A stretch of DNA of 45,387 bases from Nannochloropsis salina CCMP1776 (taxonomy: Eukaryota > Sar > Eustigmatophyceae > Eustigmatales > Monodopsidaceae), in assembly GCA_004565275.1 (NCBI GenBank), contig SDOX01000004.1:5119-50505 (forward strand). The letters are read 5' to 3'. Below, one piece after another: positions 31,527-41,616 of this stretch. The first letter of the stretch is position 1. Every line of letters begins with the position of its first letter. The notes below the pieces were generated by a model that ran no database searches, was not told the DNA's origin, and saw only the letters and a list, made by a program, of their open reading frames with translations. A program made the position numbers and the translations under genes.

Positions 31527-34448
31527 ATGGGACGCCCCAGTACTCGGCATTGCCACATCCTCGTGCCTGCACTGGCCATAGTCCCCTTCCTCCGTGTTAC
31601 GGACGCATTTTTGGTCCCTTCCTCGGTTGTAACCCGCGTTGCATCACCCCATTCTAGTACTCCAGCCAGCATTCGATTTTCGCAAAATGAGCAGCAGGGG
31701 TACTCCAGCCGTCATCCTGTAAAAAGAAGAAGAGAGTCTCTCCTTTTCACCCCTCTCACCCTTGCTGCTACAACCTCTTCCTCGTCAGCGTCGGTCTCAA
31801 TTGAAGGACAAAGTCCGATTGTGTTTCGTGCCGACATTGCGGGTATGTCGCGCGAGCAAGCCCTGGCTTGGCTCCATGCCTGGTGCACACGGTCCCTTCC
31901 ATCCCCTCCGCCCTCTGCCTCTTCCTCCTCTTCGTCCCCGGCATCACTCAGCACTCGACCTTACGGAGGGCAAAGCGGCAGTACTACTGCCTATGCGGCA
32001 CGCCTTCAGGCCCGTCCCGGACTACCGGTGGGTGTGACAAGCCTCCCAATATCGCCCACACTCACCGACCAGGGTGCCCGCTTGGTCTGTGAGGGCCTGG
32101 GTCCGGCTTTTTTGGACGTGGAGGTATTGGAGAATAGAAGGCAGGCGTCGAAAATATCGCTTGTAGTCCGGCAATGCATGGGCCAGGCGCAAATGCAGCA
32201 GCACTCCCTGTCGATTCGGGGCCTGGCGCGGGACACGGAGAAGACCGTGCTCGAGAAACTCGAGTCTGACATGGTGGTGGCGCTGCGAGGGGGGGAGGGC
32301 GAGAGGGAGGGCGTGGGTGTAGAGTTCCGCACAGGATCCGAAGCGGAGGCCATGGAAGGGTTCTTTGAAGCCGTCCCTGCTTCGTCGGAGGCTGTGGACG
32401 TGGACGACGAGCACTTGGAGGACAAGGGCCTCCGACAGGGGCCAGGGGTAGAGGGAGAAGGACAGGGCAGCGGCCGCCAGACCAAGAGCGAAACGGGGCC
32501 CGAGGACCGCGTGGAGAAGCCTGATAAGGAAGAGGAGGATGCACGTCTGCGGGAGCTTATCGAGACTCTGGGGCTGGCGGAGGCCCTTGACCTGGAGGAA
32601 AGGGGCGAGGGAGGGGAAGGAGGACAGAAGAACGGGTGGGCGGACCCGAATTCTCCCTTTGCAAAAAAGGCGGTAGCGGCGTACGAGGCTTTCGTTCAGG
32701 CTCAAAAGGGGCCAGGGGCTGAACAGGGAGGGGATGTTGCCTCGGCAGTGGCGGGGATGGGAGATGTGGTCATGGAGGAGCTGAGGGAGCGAGGGGCCGG
32801 AGGGGGGGGAACGCCCGAAGATGTGAAAGCCATGTTTGAGAGCGGGCTCAGAAGTGCCAAACAGGAGGCGGATCGGGTCGCGGCTAAAGGTCAGCGGCAG
32901 AAGCAGATGCTTGCGGTCGTGAAAGAGGTGGCGGAAACGAGGCAACGCGAGGTGAGTGGGAAGGGGGGGGTGAAGGAGGGGCTGGCGACATTGGAGATGA
33001 TGTTTGAGGGGACTGGGTTGAAGGGTGGCGTTGACGTGATGGCTGGACCGCCGGGAGAAGAGGGCATGGATCTGAGGTCGTGGGAGAGGGGTGCAGAAGA
33101 AGCTCGCGTGGGGAGGGAAGGCGAAGCGAGGAGCGAGGAGGTGGAGGAGGACGAGGACGAGGACGAGTGGGACGAGGCCCTGGGAAGCATGGGAGACGCA
33201 GACCCTTTGGGGGATCTAGGCTGGGATGTGGCAGCGCGTTTTGATGTGCTGGTGCGGGAGCTGGAGGCTACCGTGGACTCCCCGGACTTGCTGCCCGCCA
33301 TCGCCAGCCAGTACCACAACGTGTTTCTGAGCCGGCACTTCCTGGGCCTGATGCGTGCGAGGCTGGAGGCGTGCGAGGCGGCGATGGCAGGGGAGGAGGA
33401 CGGGGAGGGAGTGACGGCGGCGACCCCTGTGGTCTTGGCCAGAATGGTGCGCTTCGCGGAGCAAATGGTGGTGCAAGTGCAGGAGATGGGGCAGCTGTAC
33501 GAGCTCCAGCAGCTCGACAAGATCAAGGCGATCTGCGCGGTGGCGGAGGAGGACATGGGCCGTCTGAGCGAGTACGTCAGCAGTCGGAAGGAGGATTTGG
33601 ACGAGGATTTTGTTCGGTACTTGCAGTATTTGATGGAGGCCGAAAAGCTGCGGTTGCGGGGCGCGGGCGTGACGCGGCCGGAGCGAGAGCCGTCGAACTG
33701 GCTGATGATCTTGGAGATCGTCAAGAAGGGCGTGTACCACGAGTTGGGCAAGGCCGTGCGGGACGACGTGAGCATGGTGCATTTCATCACTCGCTTCGAC
33801 GAGGCCGACGAGCGCGAGCACCTGACTCGGGCCCACGTTGCGCGCCTGGCCCCCTCCCAAGTCATTCCTTTCAAGCGTGTGGTCAACCAGATGGTCGATC
33901 ATTTCGAGAGCCGCGTGAACGAACTGAGCGAGGCGGAGCTATCCCTGGCCGGACGGGTGCTGGAGGTGGAGGACGTGCTGGAGGAGATCCATCCCGACTC
34001 CTCCCTGCTGGCCCTCCTGCAGAGCAAGGAAGGGGGCGTGGGCCTCGAGGCCTACAAGACGGGCGCTGAGACGCTGCTACACGACCCGAGGGAGTGGGAT
34101 GATAGCGCGGTGGCGGGAAGGGAGGACGAGCTTTTTTCACCGGAATACCTGGCCGCCAAGTACGATCGTATCCTCAAGCACTACGGATTCTCCGCCTCCC
34201 GCCAGAGAGGTCGGGGCATGGGCCAGGGAGACGAGGAGGAGGAGGAGAGGAAGGCAGAGATTGGGGATATTGAAGGAATTCTAGGGGAAAACCCGGGTAC
34301 GCAGGGTGCGCTGCCTGCTGCGCTGGAGGCGTGGGTAGGGACAGAAAAGACGGAAAGAGGACAAAATAAGGAGAAGGAGGAGCATGGAGTTTTATCAGTG
34401 GGCGCGGCAAGTATCGAGGAAGCGCTTCGAGAGGAAGGTCTCCTGTAA
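31527..34448 (+). CDS. Large plastid-targeted protein of unknown function (973 aa)
   Basis: Intron-less frame. I chose the ATG at 31527 because it gives a signal peptide (HILVPALAIVPFLRVTDA) followed directly by FLVP, the A|F junction typical of secondary-plastid import; the frame is open upstream to 31365. Residues ~90-280 hold a first conserved-looking block (FRADIAGMSREQALAWLHAW, LVCEGLGPAFLDVEVLENRR, ISLVVRQCMGQAQMQQHSLS). A long acidic linker (~280-560, including EEDEDEDEWDEALG) comes next, and then a helical C-terminal block (~575-840), for example YHNVFLSRHFLGLMRARLEA, MVVQVQEMGQLYELQQLDKI, SNWLMILEIVKKGVYHELGK, and RVVNQMVDHFESRVNELSEA. The last ~100 residues are low complexity. I do not recognise the family. 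The helical block looks like a protein-interaction or assembly module. Codon use matches neighbouring genes. Confidence 0.8.
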   Translation: MGRPSTRHCHILVPALAIVPFLRVTDAFLVPSSVVTRVASPHSSTPASIRFSQNEQQGYSSRHPVKRRRESLLFTPLTLAATTSSSSASVSIEGQSPIVFRADIAGMSREQALAWLHAWCTRSLPSPPPSASSSSSSPASLSTRPYGGQSGSTTAYAARLQARPGLPVGVTSLPISPTLTDQGARLVCEGLGPAFLDVEVLENRRQASKISLVVRQCMGQAQMQQHSLSIRGLARDTEKTVLEKLESDMVVALRGGEGEREGVGVEFRTGSEAEAMEGFFEAVPASSEAVDVDDEHLEDKGLRQGPGVEGEGQGSGRQTKSETGPEDRVEKPDKEEEDARLRELIETLGLAEALDLEERGEGGEGGQKNGWADPNSPFAKKAVAAYEAFVQAQKGPGAEQGGDVASAVAGMGDVVMEELRERGAGGGGTPEDVKAMFESGLRSAKQEADRVAAKGQRQKQMLAVVKEVAETRQREVSGKGGVKEGLATLEMMFEGTGLKGGVDVMAGPPGEEGMDLRSWERGAEEARVGREGEARSEEVEEDEDEDEWDEALGSMGDADPLGDLGWDVAARFDVLVRELEATVDSPDLLPAIASQYHNVFLSRHFLGLMRARLEACEAAMAGEEDGEGVTAATPVVLARMVRFAEQMVVQVQEMGQLYELQQLDKIKAICAVAEEDMGRLSEYVSSRKEDLDEDFVRYLQYLMEAEKLRLRGAGVTRPEREPSNWLMILEIVKKGVYHELGKAVRDDVSMVHFITRFDEADEREHLTRAHVARLAPSQVIPFKRVVNQMVDHFESRVNELSEAELSLAGRVLEVEDVLEEIHPDSSLLALLQSKEGGVGLEAYKTGAETLLHDPREWDDSAVAGREDELFSPEYLAAKYDRILKHYGFSASRQRGRGMGQGDEEEEERKAEIGDIEGILGENPGTQGALPAALEAWVGTEKTERGQNKEKEEHGVLSVGAASIEEALREEGLL

Positions 34449-34582
34449 ATACCACAAGCAAACAAGTCTGAGTCAAAAATCATACCAACAAATAGAAATG
34501 CAAACTACGCGGACTTTCCTCCGATTTCTTTCCTCATCGTCGAGGAGTTTCACAATTTTTACATTATTTTCCATGTCTGGCG

Positions 34583-36130
34583 TCACGCCACACTAGACCT
34601 GAAAAGCGTCCAGAACAAGGGCGATTTAACCACCCTCCCCACCTCAACAGCCCGCCTCCCTTCCCCTTCCCCTTCGCACCCCACGTCTCCCTCCTTAGTC
34701 AGCTCAAGCAATGCTTCAAAATAATCCTGCAGAGCCCGGGCCCTGTCCTGACATGCACGAGAGATTGGCTGAGCCGCGGGCGTACCCCTCGAAGAGTCCT
34801 CCCCCGGTGTTTCCCAGGCACCTGCATCTTTTGAACTGAGGCTTCGATGCCTTACAGAGCCAGCGTCCATGCGCATCATCCTCCGTTTCGGAGGAAATTT
34901 CTTCTGTACGGCAGGGGGGACGAGACCCTGCTCGCACCAAAGTTGATGAAGGGAAAGCAGCTCTGAATAACGCTTGACGGCAACGTGCGTGGACGTCGCA
35001 GCGGAGGAAACCCGTGACAGAGGGAGAAGAGACGCGGAATAGGGCAACAATAGGCGCGCGGGGGGCTCGAGGGTGGAGGAAGGGACTTGAGGCAATTTGA
35101 GGGTGATTTCGTAGGTGACAGCTTGAGCTTTCCAAGGGGAGACGCAGAGTTCGTCATTGCCAAGTATGGGCCGGCCGGAGCAGTGGAAGAACCCAAGGCA
35201 ACCGATGGGACCACCAGCACGGGCAGCGACGCGGGAGGATGAGGGCAGGGGGATATGGGGCACCACGCTCACGGCATGCTTGGGGAGGCGATGCCGGGGT
35301 TCCGCGGGGGTAGCCAGTGGCGAGACAATTCGAGGGGGACTGATCATTTGGCCCTGTCCGCGTTGTTCATGCCTTTCAGGGCCTGATCCTGTTTCTTCCA
35401 CAGACTGGCTGTTGCAAAGGGTACCCACTTGAGGAATCGAAGGCCCTGCCGCCGCCTTCCCCTGTCCGGACCCAAGCTTCCCCTTCCCGCCCGACAATCC
35501 CCCGTCTCCAAGCACTGAGCCCTCTCTTTCCTTTTCCCCACTTTCCTTTTTCTTCATCATCTCCTCTTTGCGCCGACGAAGTCGTCTTGTAAGGCTTTCT
35601 TGGGCTTCCGCCTCAGGCGAATCTGACGCCGGCCCTTCCATCCACCACGTTTCCCGCACCGTCCCAGGAGAGCTAGCAGGCAGGTAAGAGGGCGGCTTTT
35701 TGGCTGGTGGACCCGTTGAGTCGGACGCCCACTGGGGGGCGAATAAGCACTCGTGCTGAGGGTCTGGGGCCTTCACTAGCTCGCTCGTCAGGCGCCCTGA
35801 AACAGGGAGGCAGCTTTCCTCCTCCCTCTTCTCTCCACCTTCCACTTTCCTTCCACCTCCTGTTTGCGCCTGTGGAGAGACACCAGCGAATGAAGAGTCG
35901 TTGGATTCAATGCAGGACTCCGTCAGAGGGCTAGAGAAGCTGGGTACCACTGATAAAAAGAAGGGGGAATGGGAAGACAGAAGATTAAAGAAAGGCCATA
36001 TGCTCAGATTGAGCCCGTCGAGGGGAAAATGGAAATGAGAATACATAGGTTGCAAATAGGTGCCAGTGTACGTGTACATTATCGCACGTAACAGCAATCG
36101 CCAGGTAACACAGAAAAGTATGACAGCCAA
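34583..36130 (-). CDS. PX-domain (phosphoinositide-binding) protein
   Basis: A minus-strand frame of 515 codons from an ATG at 36130 ends at 34583. The C-terminal part shows a PX fold: YEITLKLPQVPSS, the signature VAVKRYSELLSLHQLW (the RYSEF motif whose Arg contacts the 3-phosphate), the proline loop KKFPPKRRM, then RARALQDYFEALLELTKEG and VKSPLFWTLFRSS as the last helices. The N-terminal two thirds are disordered and include a basic helix (RRLRRRKEEMMKKKESGEKE). PX proteins bind PI3P-type lipids on endosomal membranes and act in sorting. The first ~60 residues are doubtful: a good 3' splice site (TTTTTATCAG, exon start 35949) suggests that the true N terminus lies on an upstream exon I could not place. 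It is convergent with the 973-residue protein gene. Confidence 0.75.
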   Translation of the reverse strand: MAVILFCVTWRLLLRAIMYTYTGTYLQPMYSHFHFPLDGLNLSIWPFFNLLSSHSPFFLSVVPSFSSPLTESCIESNDSSFAGVSPQAQTGGGRKVEGGEKREEESCLPVSGRLTSELVKAPDPQHECLFAPQWASDSTGPPAKKPPSYLPASSPGTVRETWWMEGPASDSPEAEAQESLTRRLRRRKEEMMKKKESGEKEREGSVLGDGGLSGGKGKLGSGQGKAAAGPSIPQVGTLCNSQSVEETGSGPERHEQRGQGQMISPPRIVSPLATPAEPRHRLPKHAVSVVPHIPLPSSSRVAARAGGPIGCLGFFHCSGRPILGNDELCVSPWKAQAVTYEITLKLPQVPSSTLEPPARLLLPYSASLLPLSRVSSAATSTHVAVKRYSELLSLHQLWCEQGLVPPAVQKKFPPKRRMMRMDAGSVRHRSLSSKDAGAWETPGEDSSRGTPAAQPISRACQDRARALQDYFEALLELTKEGDVGCEGEGEGRRAVEVGRVVKSPLFWTLFRSSVA

Positions 36131-39100
36131 GCACTGGAGTAGAGGCTGCGTGGTTTCCTCGGCAAAATTAAAGGCGAGATATACAAATCGGACAACCCAT
36201 CATTCATCCTATCTTTCCCTCCTAGTGACATCAAGGAACTCTCTTATATACAGGGTTTGTCACATCTAAGTACATCTCGTACCGAGGGTCGACGGGAGAG
36301 GGCTGTCTATTTCCTGACGCGCTTGCCTTTGAGGCTGTCCACTCAATTGTGTCAGTACGCGCTTCATACTTAGGCGAAGTTCCTGTGGATCCTCCGTGTT
36401 TATTTATTTCCGTGATATCATAATCACACTGTTGCTGCTTCGATCGATTTTCATTTGCAAACCCCCCACATTTGACATCTTCCTTACAAGGAAGACTCAT
36501 CCTTCAAACGGGTGCATGACCATAACCGACATGTGAGTTCTTATGATTCGCTCCCTGCGCGTCGAGGCCTAATTCCATTGCAATTGAAAAGGAGTTTGGC
36601 GTGAGTCTCTCTGTAAGAACGAAAAAAAATTCAAGCCTGTGTGTGAGGAACCCGAGAAAAGCCTCCCGATGAGGGCAAGGGACGTAGGACCTGAGCGCTA
36701 ACCAAAGCGCTGGGTGCCAGGATCTTAGAGTGCGATAACGCTTGTCCTATAATTTCAATTGTCACGAAAATGTCTATGATAAAAATCCAAATGAGGTGTA
36801 TTTCATCCTACGTGTTCATATTATAAGCTATATCCTCTCTCCACCGGGCTTCGGAAGGTTCAGTGCCGGCTCCGGGTACCGTTTCTCGATTCGCCGCACC
36901 CGTCTTTGTTATAACTGACGGGTCACCCTCAGAGCAAGTTAGCAGCGAGCTCTCCGAGAATGAGAAAACGAACCCGCACACCACATCTTCACTAGGAACT
37001 AAAGAAAGACTTCTGAAACAAAAGAAGCCGAAATGTTTTCGTACGTCCTTCGTGATTATTTCTTCTGTCATGTAGCTCGCATGCGCAGGCCTACTAGTAC
37101 CATATAAACCCACGAGTCCATAACGGCCATCGAAAGGTGTCCGGCCCTCTTAATTAACCCAATCTATTGCTATGACAATGAGTCATGCAAATCGACGGTA
37201 TCCACGGGGAAAAGAAAGAGTACAGGAAACACTCAAATAAGAGGCAACACTGCAACTATCCCCTATCCGCCCGCGAGGGTTAACCACCGCCTTTCTCGCA
37301 CATTTATCTTATCATGACCATTATTGTCACACAGGGTGTCCTGGGATATTGTTTGATCCAACCTTTATTGTGCGCCGCTACCTTTGCTTGCTTGCGTTTG
37401 GCACCTGGGGCATTACCCTTGTCACAACTGCCAGTCAAAGCTCGATTTTTGTCGATTGGCACTGTCAAATGATCCGTGACGATTGAGGACTCATGAAATA
37501 TCAAATGTAGTATCGATACTTCTCCTCTAGATATTGTTCCTGCTATTGGTCACGCGGGATTGACCGCTCGATGGCAAGACGCTGCTTCTCGTTCCTTGAA
37601 TAGTGACTTTTACAGCAAGTGCTTGCTGTGCACCCGCAATAGGAAGGGAATCAGTCTCTGTACGCAAGATCGCGTCTCTTTTGAAAAGTTCAGGGGTCCA
37701 AAGATTATGAAACGTAAGCGTTGCACGCCAAAAACTGCAACTCAACTGGTAATCGCTATGGTGTGACTGTTTTTTTCGTCGGCTGACATTCCTCACGGAT
37801 CCTATCGTGTCTCGTCGTATAGGTATGTCTGAACGGAAACGGCCTATCAGATTCTCTTACCTCATGCAATGATCACACGATCACTCACAGGTAGTCTTCG
37901 CCCCCTATGTCTACCTCCGCCCCGAACACTGCTCCTACTCCGTTTTTTCATATACTTTTTCGCTCCCGTCCCACATCATTAAATATCAGATGGGTGGCAA
38001 GTCCCTAGTAATACATTCATAAAATCGTCGTTTTCCATTTCGCTCTTCAATATGTGCTTTGAAGTTATCTTTTCTCCCCGCGTCTGCGTTTTCCTCTTCC
38101 CTGTCTGATTGCATCCCTCTGCAACAATTTTCCAAACGCTAGAGAGAGGGAAATCTCTTCTCGCATACATATCTTCTACAATTCCTGCGCTAGGTATCAA
38201 AACTGCCGTCACATAGCCAACACGGATAATGAACGTTCCCGGATCTATTCGCAATCTTCCGAAGATAGCCCAAGACTAGGATATAACCACTCTATGCGAG
38301 ATGATAGAGACGAATCCGTCGTGTTCATGGTGGTACATCCTTTTTTCATCACAGACAGTGGGTCGAGAGGAGAGTTGCCGTCCTCATCACAGTCACATCG
38401 AAGATGAAGCAGACATCGCTTTATGGTTGCCAGGGCCCTTCGACGCCGCTCGCACTGGCGCGCTATGGACGTGCTTAGGTTCTAAACAGTGCTCAGGTGG
38501 AAAAGCATGTTTTTTTGAAGGAAAGTGTGCCCATCTGGCTGATTAAACATGCAATCAGAACGAGGGGGAGATTACGCTGGTGAGTATCATTCTTGAGCTC
38601 ATGGCAAATAGCAGCATCTCTTCTACAACGAACAAAGCGTCTGAGAAAGGAGGGAAAGAAAAAAAGGTCTTTCACTGTCTTGAAGTAGACGGGCACGTCC
38701 TCAGTAGGAAGAGGGTATAAAAACTAGGCCCCGTGGCACTAAGAGAGAAAAATGGGAGGGGAATTTTGGATTATTTGATTTTTCTTTCATAGTGCTTTAC
38801 ATTTCTTCCATCTCAGATGTTTCCTGCTCACATCGGGAGTCTCGCAGTAAGCGCTGAGGAGGTGACAAAAGCGCGCGAGATTACAAAGGATTAGCACCAT
38901 CATTATCCTTGCGTCTGACGAAGGAGAATGGGAAAAGCTAAGGCACGAAAAATATCCAGTACCGGGCACCAGTCCTTTAGACAATATATATTCCCCCGTA
39001 TGAGATGCACTTCGACTTTTTCTACAACATGAGATAGAGATATAGGACTTACATTTTAAGACGAAATCTCAAGTGGCTTGCGTCGCCACAACCGCGAAAT

Positions 39101-40107
39101 CATGCACTGACACCTCTTGTCCCCCCATCCAATTTAGCATGAACAAAAAAAGCCGGCGTTTACCAAATAAATGAAACAACAATGTAAGCAGGCTGACCAT
39201 GAACATAAGCCGATCATCCCAGAACTTACATTTATTCCTTGCCCTAGCTTTGATGAAAATTTCAAGCCCTCACCAAAGAAAATTGTGAGGAGAAAAGCCA
39301 GGGAAAATGTGTTAAGACGTTCTAAGATGTGCATGTCTTCCTTCCTTCCCAAAAAAATGCATGTGCACCGATCTTATGTAGTGCTCCTCATCTAATGGGT
39401 CACGTCTGAGTATAGTGTGAGTACGCGGGAGTGAACATGTGCTTGTATGGGAGCGTTCGAAGTTTTATGGGCGCTTGTGAGGGGTCCACCTCTCAGAAAA
39501 TACGCAAACATCAGCCCAAGTATATGAATCATGAGGCATGAAGCAATCTTCAAGCCTCAACGAAACTTTCTTGGTCATGAGTAGGACTTTATCCTATACA
39601 ACAAATTTTTTTAAGTCAAAAATATAACTTCATCCTATGGTATGCATGCCGGTCGAGAAGCGAGAATATTCATTGGTGATGCGAATAAACAAACCAAAAC
39701 GTTGTGGATAACCCAATCCCCAATTAATTCTTCAGTACGACCACTATTCTCCCTGAGAATGTACACCAATGATTCACCCAAGAATCTCGTACTAAGATAA
39801 CCAACAGACCAAAGATAATCGAAGACAACTAAAGACACTGGTCGACGCCAGTCCTGTTGTCGTAGAATGATATAACATACAAAATGATTAGGTGGACGCA
39901 AACATGACATGATACTATGGCGATCAGCACGACGTGGTACGGACTGAGAGCCCATAAAGGATATAATCCTGTAACACTCTCTCAACCTCCTATCGCTGAT
40001 ATCCTATTCACCCAACCTCCTATCGCTGATCTCCTGCTCCCTTAGCATTCTCATGTCATCCACATGTTCGCGTCAATACGTCAAATATCATCATTCTGTA
40101 CACCAAA
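36131..40107. other. AT-rich, gene-poor region of about 4 kb
   Basis: Base composition drops abruptly from the GC-rich gene block. Only short open frames occur. The least unlikely are an 89-codon minus-strand frame at 36231-36500, a 70-codon plus-strand frame at 36863-37075 (ending KKPKCFRTSFVIISSVM) and a 116-codon minus-strand frame at 39635-39985; none shows a domain I recognise. A 30-bp direct repeat carrying CAACCTCCTATCGCTGAT occurs at 39983 and 40013. I see no terminal repeats, transposase or reverse-transcriptase motif, so it may be subtelomeric spacer or old eroded sequence. Confidence 0.45.
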
Positions 40108-41212
40108 AAGAGTTAAGAAGAGGAAATTTTCATCGGGTCGCGTTCTCTCGCGTGTTCGCCCGAAAGAATATGCGGATTTGAAAATATTCATAAACTTTGA
40201 CAACGATCTAGTATTCTTAGCATATACTATCCGTTAAATCTAAAGTTTTCTCGAAGACAAGAAAAAAGTCCAAAACTAATTATATCTTCTTTTTGGTATA
40301 TGAACCGTAAGCTAGGATTAAACGGGGGGAATATTCATTGGACGGCATTCTCTCGCGACTTAGCCCGAGAGAAGTGAGGATTCATGTACCAGGACAAGCT
40401 AGTACTATTTTTACTAAATAATGTCTGAGGAATCTTGAACTCCTTCAAAGAGAAGAGATGGGTAGAGGACTTATTTATATCTTAATCTCATTGCGTTTAC
40501 CGTGAGAAAGATCAAAAAAGGAGGAATATTGATTGGACCACTTGTCTAGCGTGTTCGCCCGAAAGAAAATGCGGATTTGAAAATATTCATAAATTTTGAC
40601 AACGATCTAGTATTCTTAGCATATACTATCCGTTAGATCTAAAGTTTACTCAAAGACAAGAAAAAAGTCCAAAACTTATTATATCTGTTTTTGGGTATAT
40701 TAATCGTAAGCTAGGAATATTCATTGGACGGCATTCTCTCGCGACTTAGCGCGAGAGAAGTGAGGATTCATGTACCAGGACAAGCTAGTACTATTTTTAC
40801 TAGATAATGTCCGAGGAATCTTGAACTCCTTCCAAGAGAAGAGATGGGTAGAGGACTTATTTATATCTTAATGTCATTGCGTTCACCGTGAGAGAAAGAT
40901 AAAAAAAGGAGGAATATTGATTCGACCACTTCTCTAGCGTGTTCGCCCGAGAAAGAACGCGCAATAGAGAGTATTCACATACCAAGACAAAAGGGTAGCA
41001 CAATTCCCTTATTCTGTCGACTCTTGATTCTTAGCATATACTATCCGTTAAATCTAAAGTTTTCTCAAAGACAAGTAAAAAGTCCAAAACTAATTATATC
41101 TTCTTTTTGGTATATTAATCACAAGCTAGGATTAAACAGGGGGAATATTCATTGGACGGCATTCTCTCGCGAGTTAGCCCGAGAGAAGTGAGGATTCATG
41201 TACCAGGACAGT
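40108..41212 (+). repeat. Satellite: dimeric tandem repeat of two ~195-bp monomers
   Basis: Monomer type B begins with GGAATATTCATTGGACGGCA (copies at 40328, 40714 and 41142, the last truncated). Monomer type A begins with GGAATATTGATT (copies at 40523 and 40911; a first copy starts about 40108). A and B resemble each other over their length, for example a shared CTAGTA core and an AAAGACAAG/AAAGAGAAG block. Copies of the same type are nearly identical, so the array is an A-B higher-order repeat of about 390-430 bp. B carries a perfect 8-bp inverted repeat, TTCTCTCG ... CGAGAGAA, around a short loop. It is not coding. Confidence 0.9.
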
Positions 41213-41616
41213 GTGTTCACTCGAGCCAGAGTGCGGAGTTTGGTAGCTCGCCCCCTTTACTTTGACGGGTTACCGCTTTCCTTACCCGCAAACATCTGTG
41301 CACTGCTTATGCTTTATTTTCCTCGCTTGCCTTCTACATTGTCTGCTGAGGTCCACCCACGAAATCGTCGCAGTAGCACATTGGTTCGGAATGAGATCCT
41401 GGCCTGAATCCCGTGGACGTAAACGGAACCAAGGGATACAGACATTCTTGACATGGTGTAGTCATCTATGAGACCTACAAAGTCTTAATGAGACATTGCA
41501 GATAGCTGTATCCCGTTTGATTTATGTATAATGGGGTGATGATCGCACACTTTCTTACAGGTCGACCTGTCAATCCGTACGCGTCCATACTCAAGCACAA
41601 ATCCACGCATCCAAAA

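Noticed and set aside
39635-39985. 116-codon minus-strand frame, considered as a transposon remnant
   Set aside because: No recognisable transposase, integrase or polymerase motif, and no flanking terminal repeats seen.
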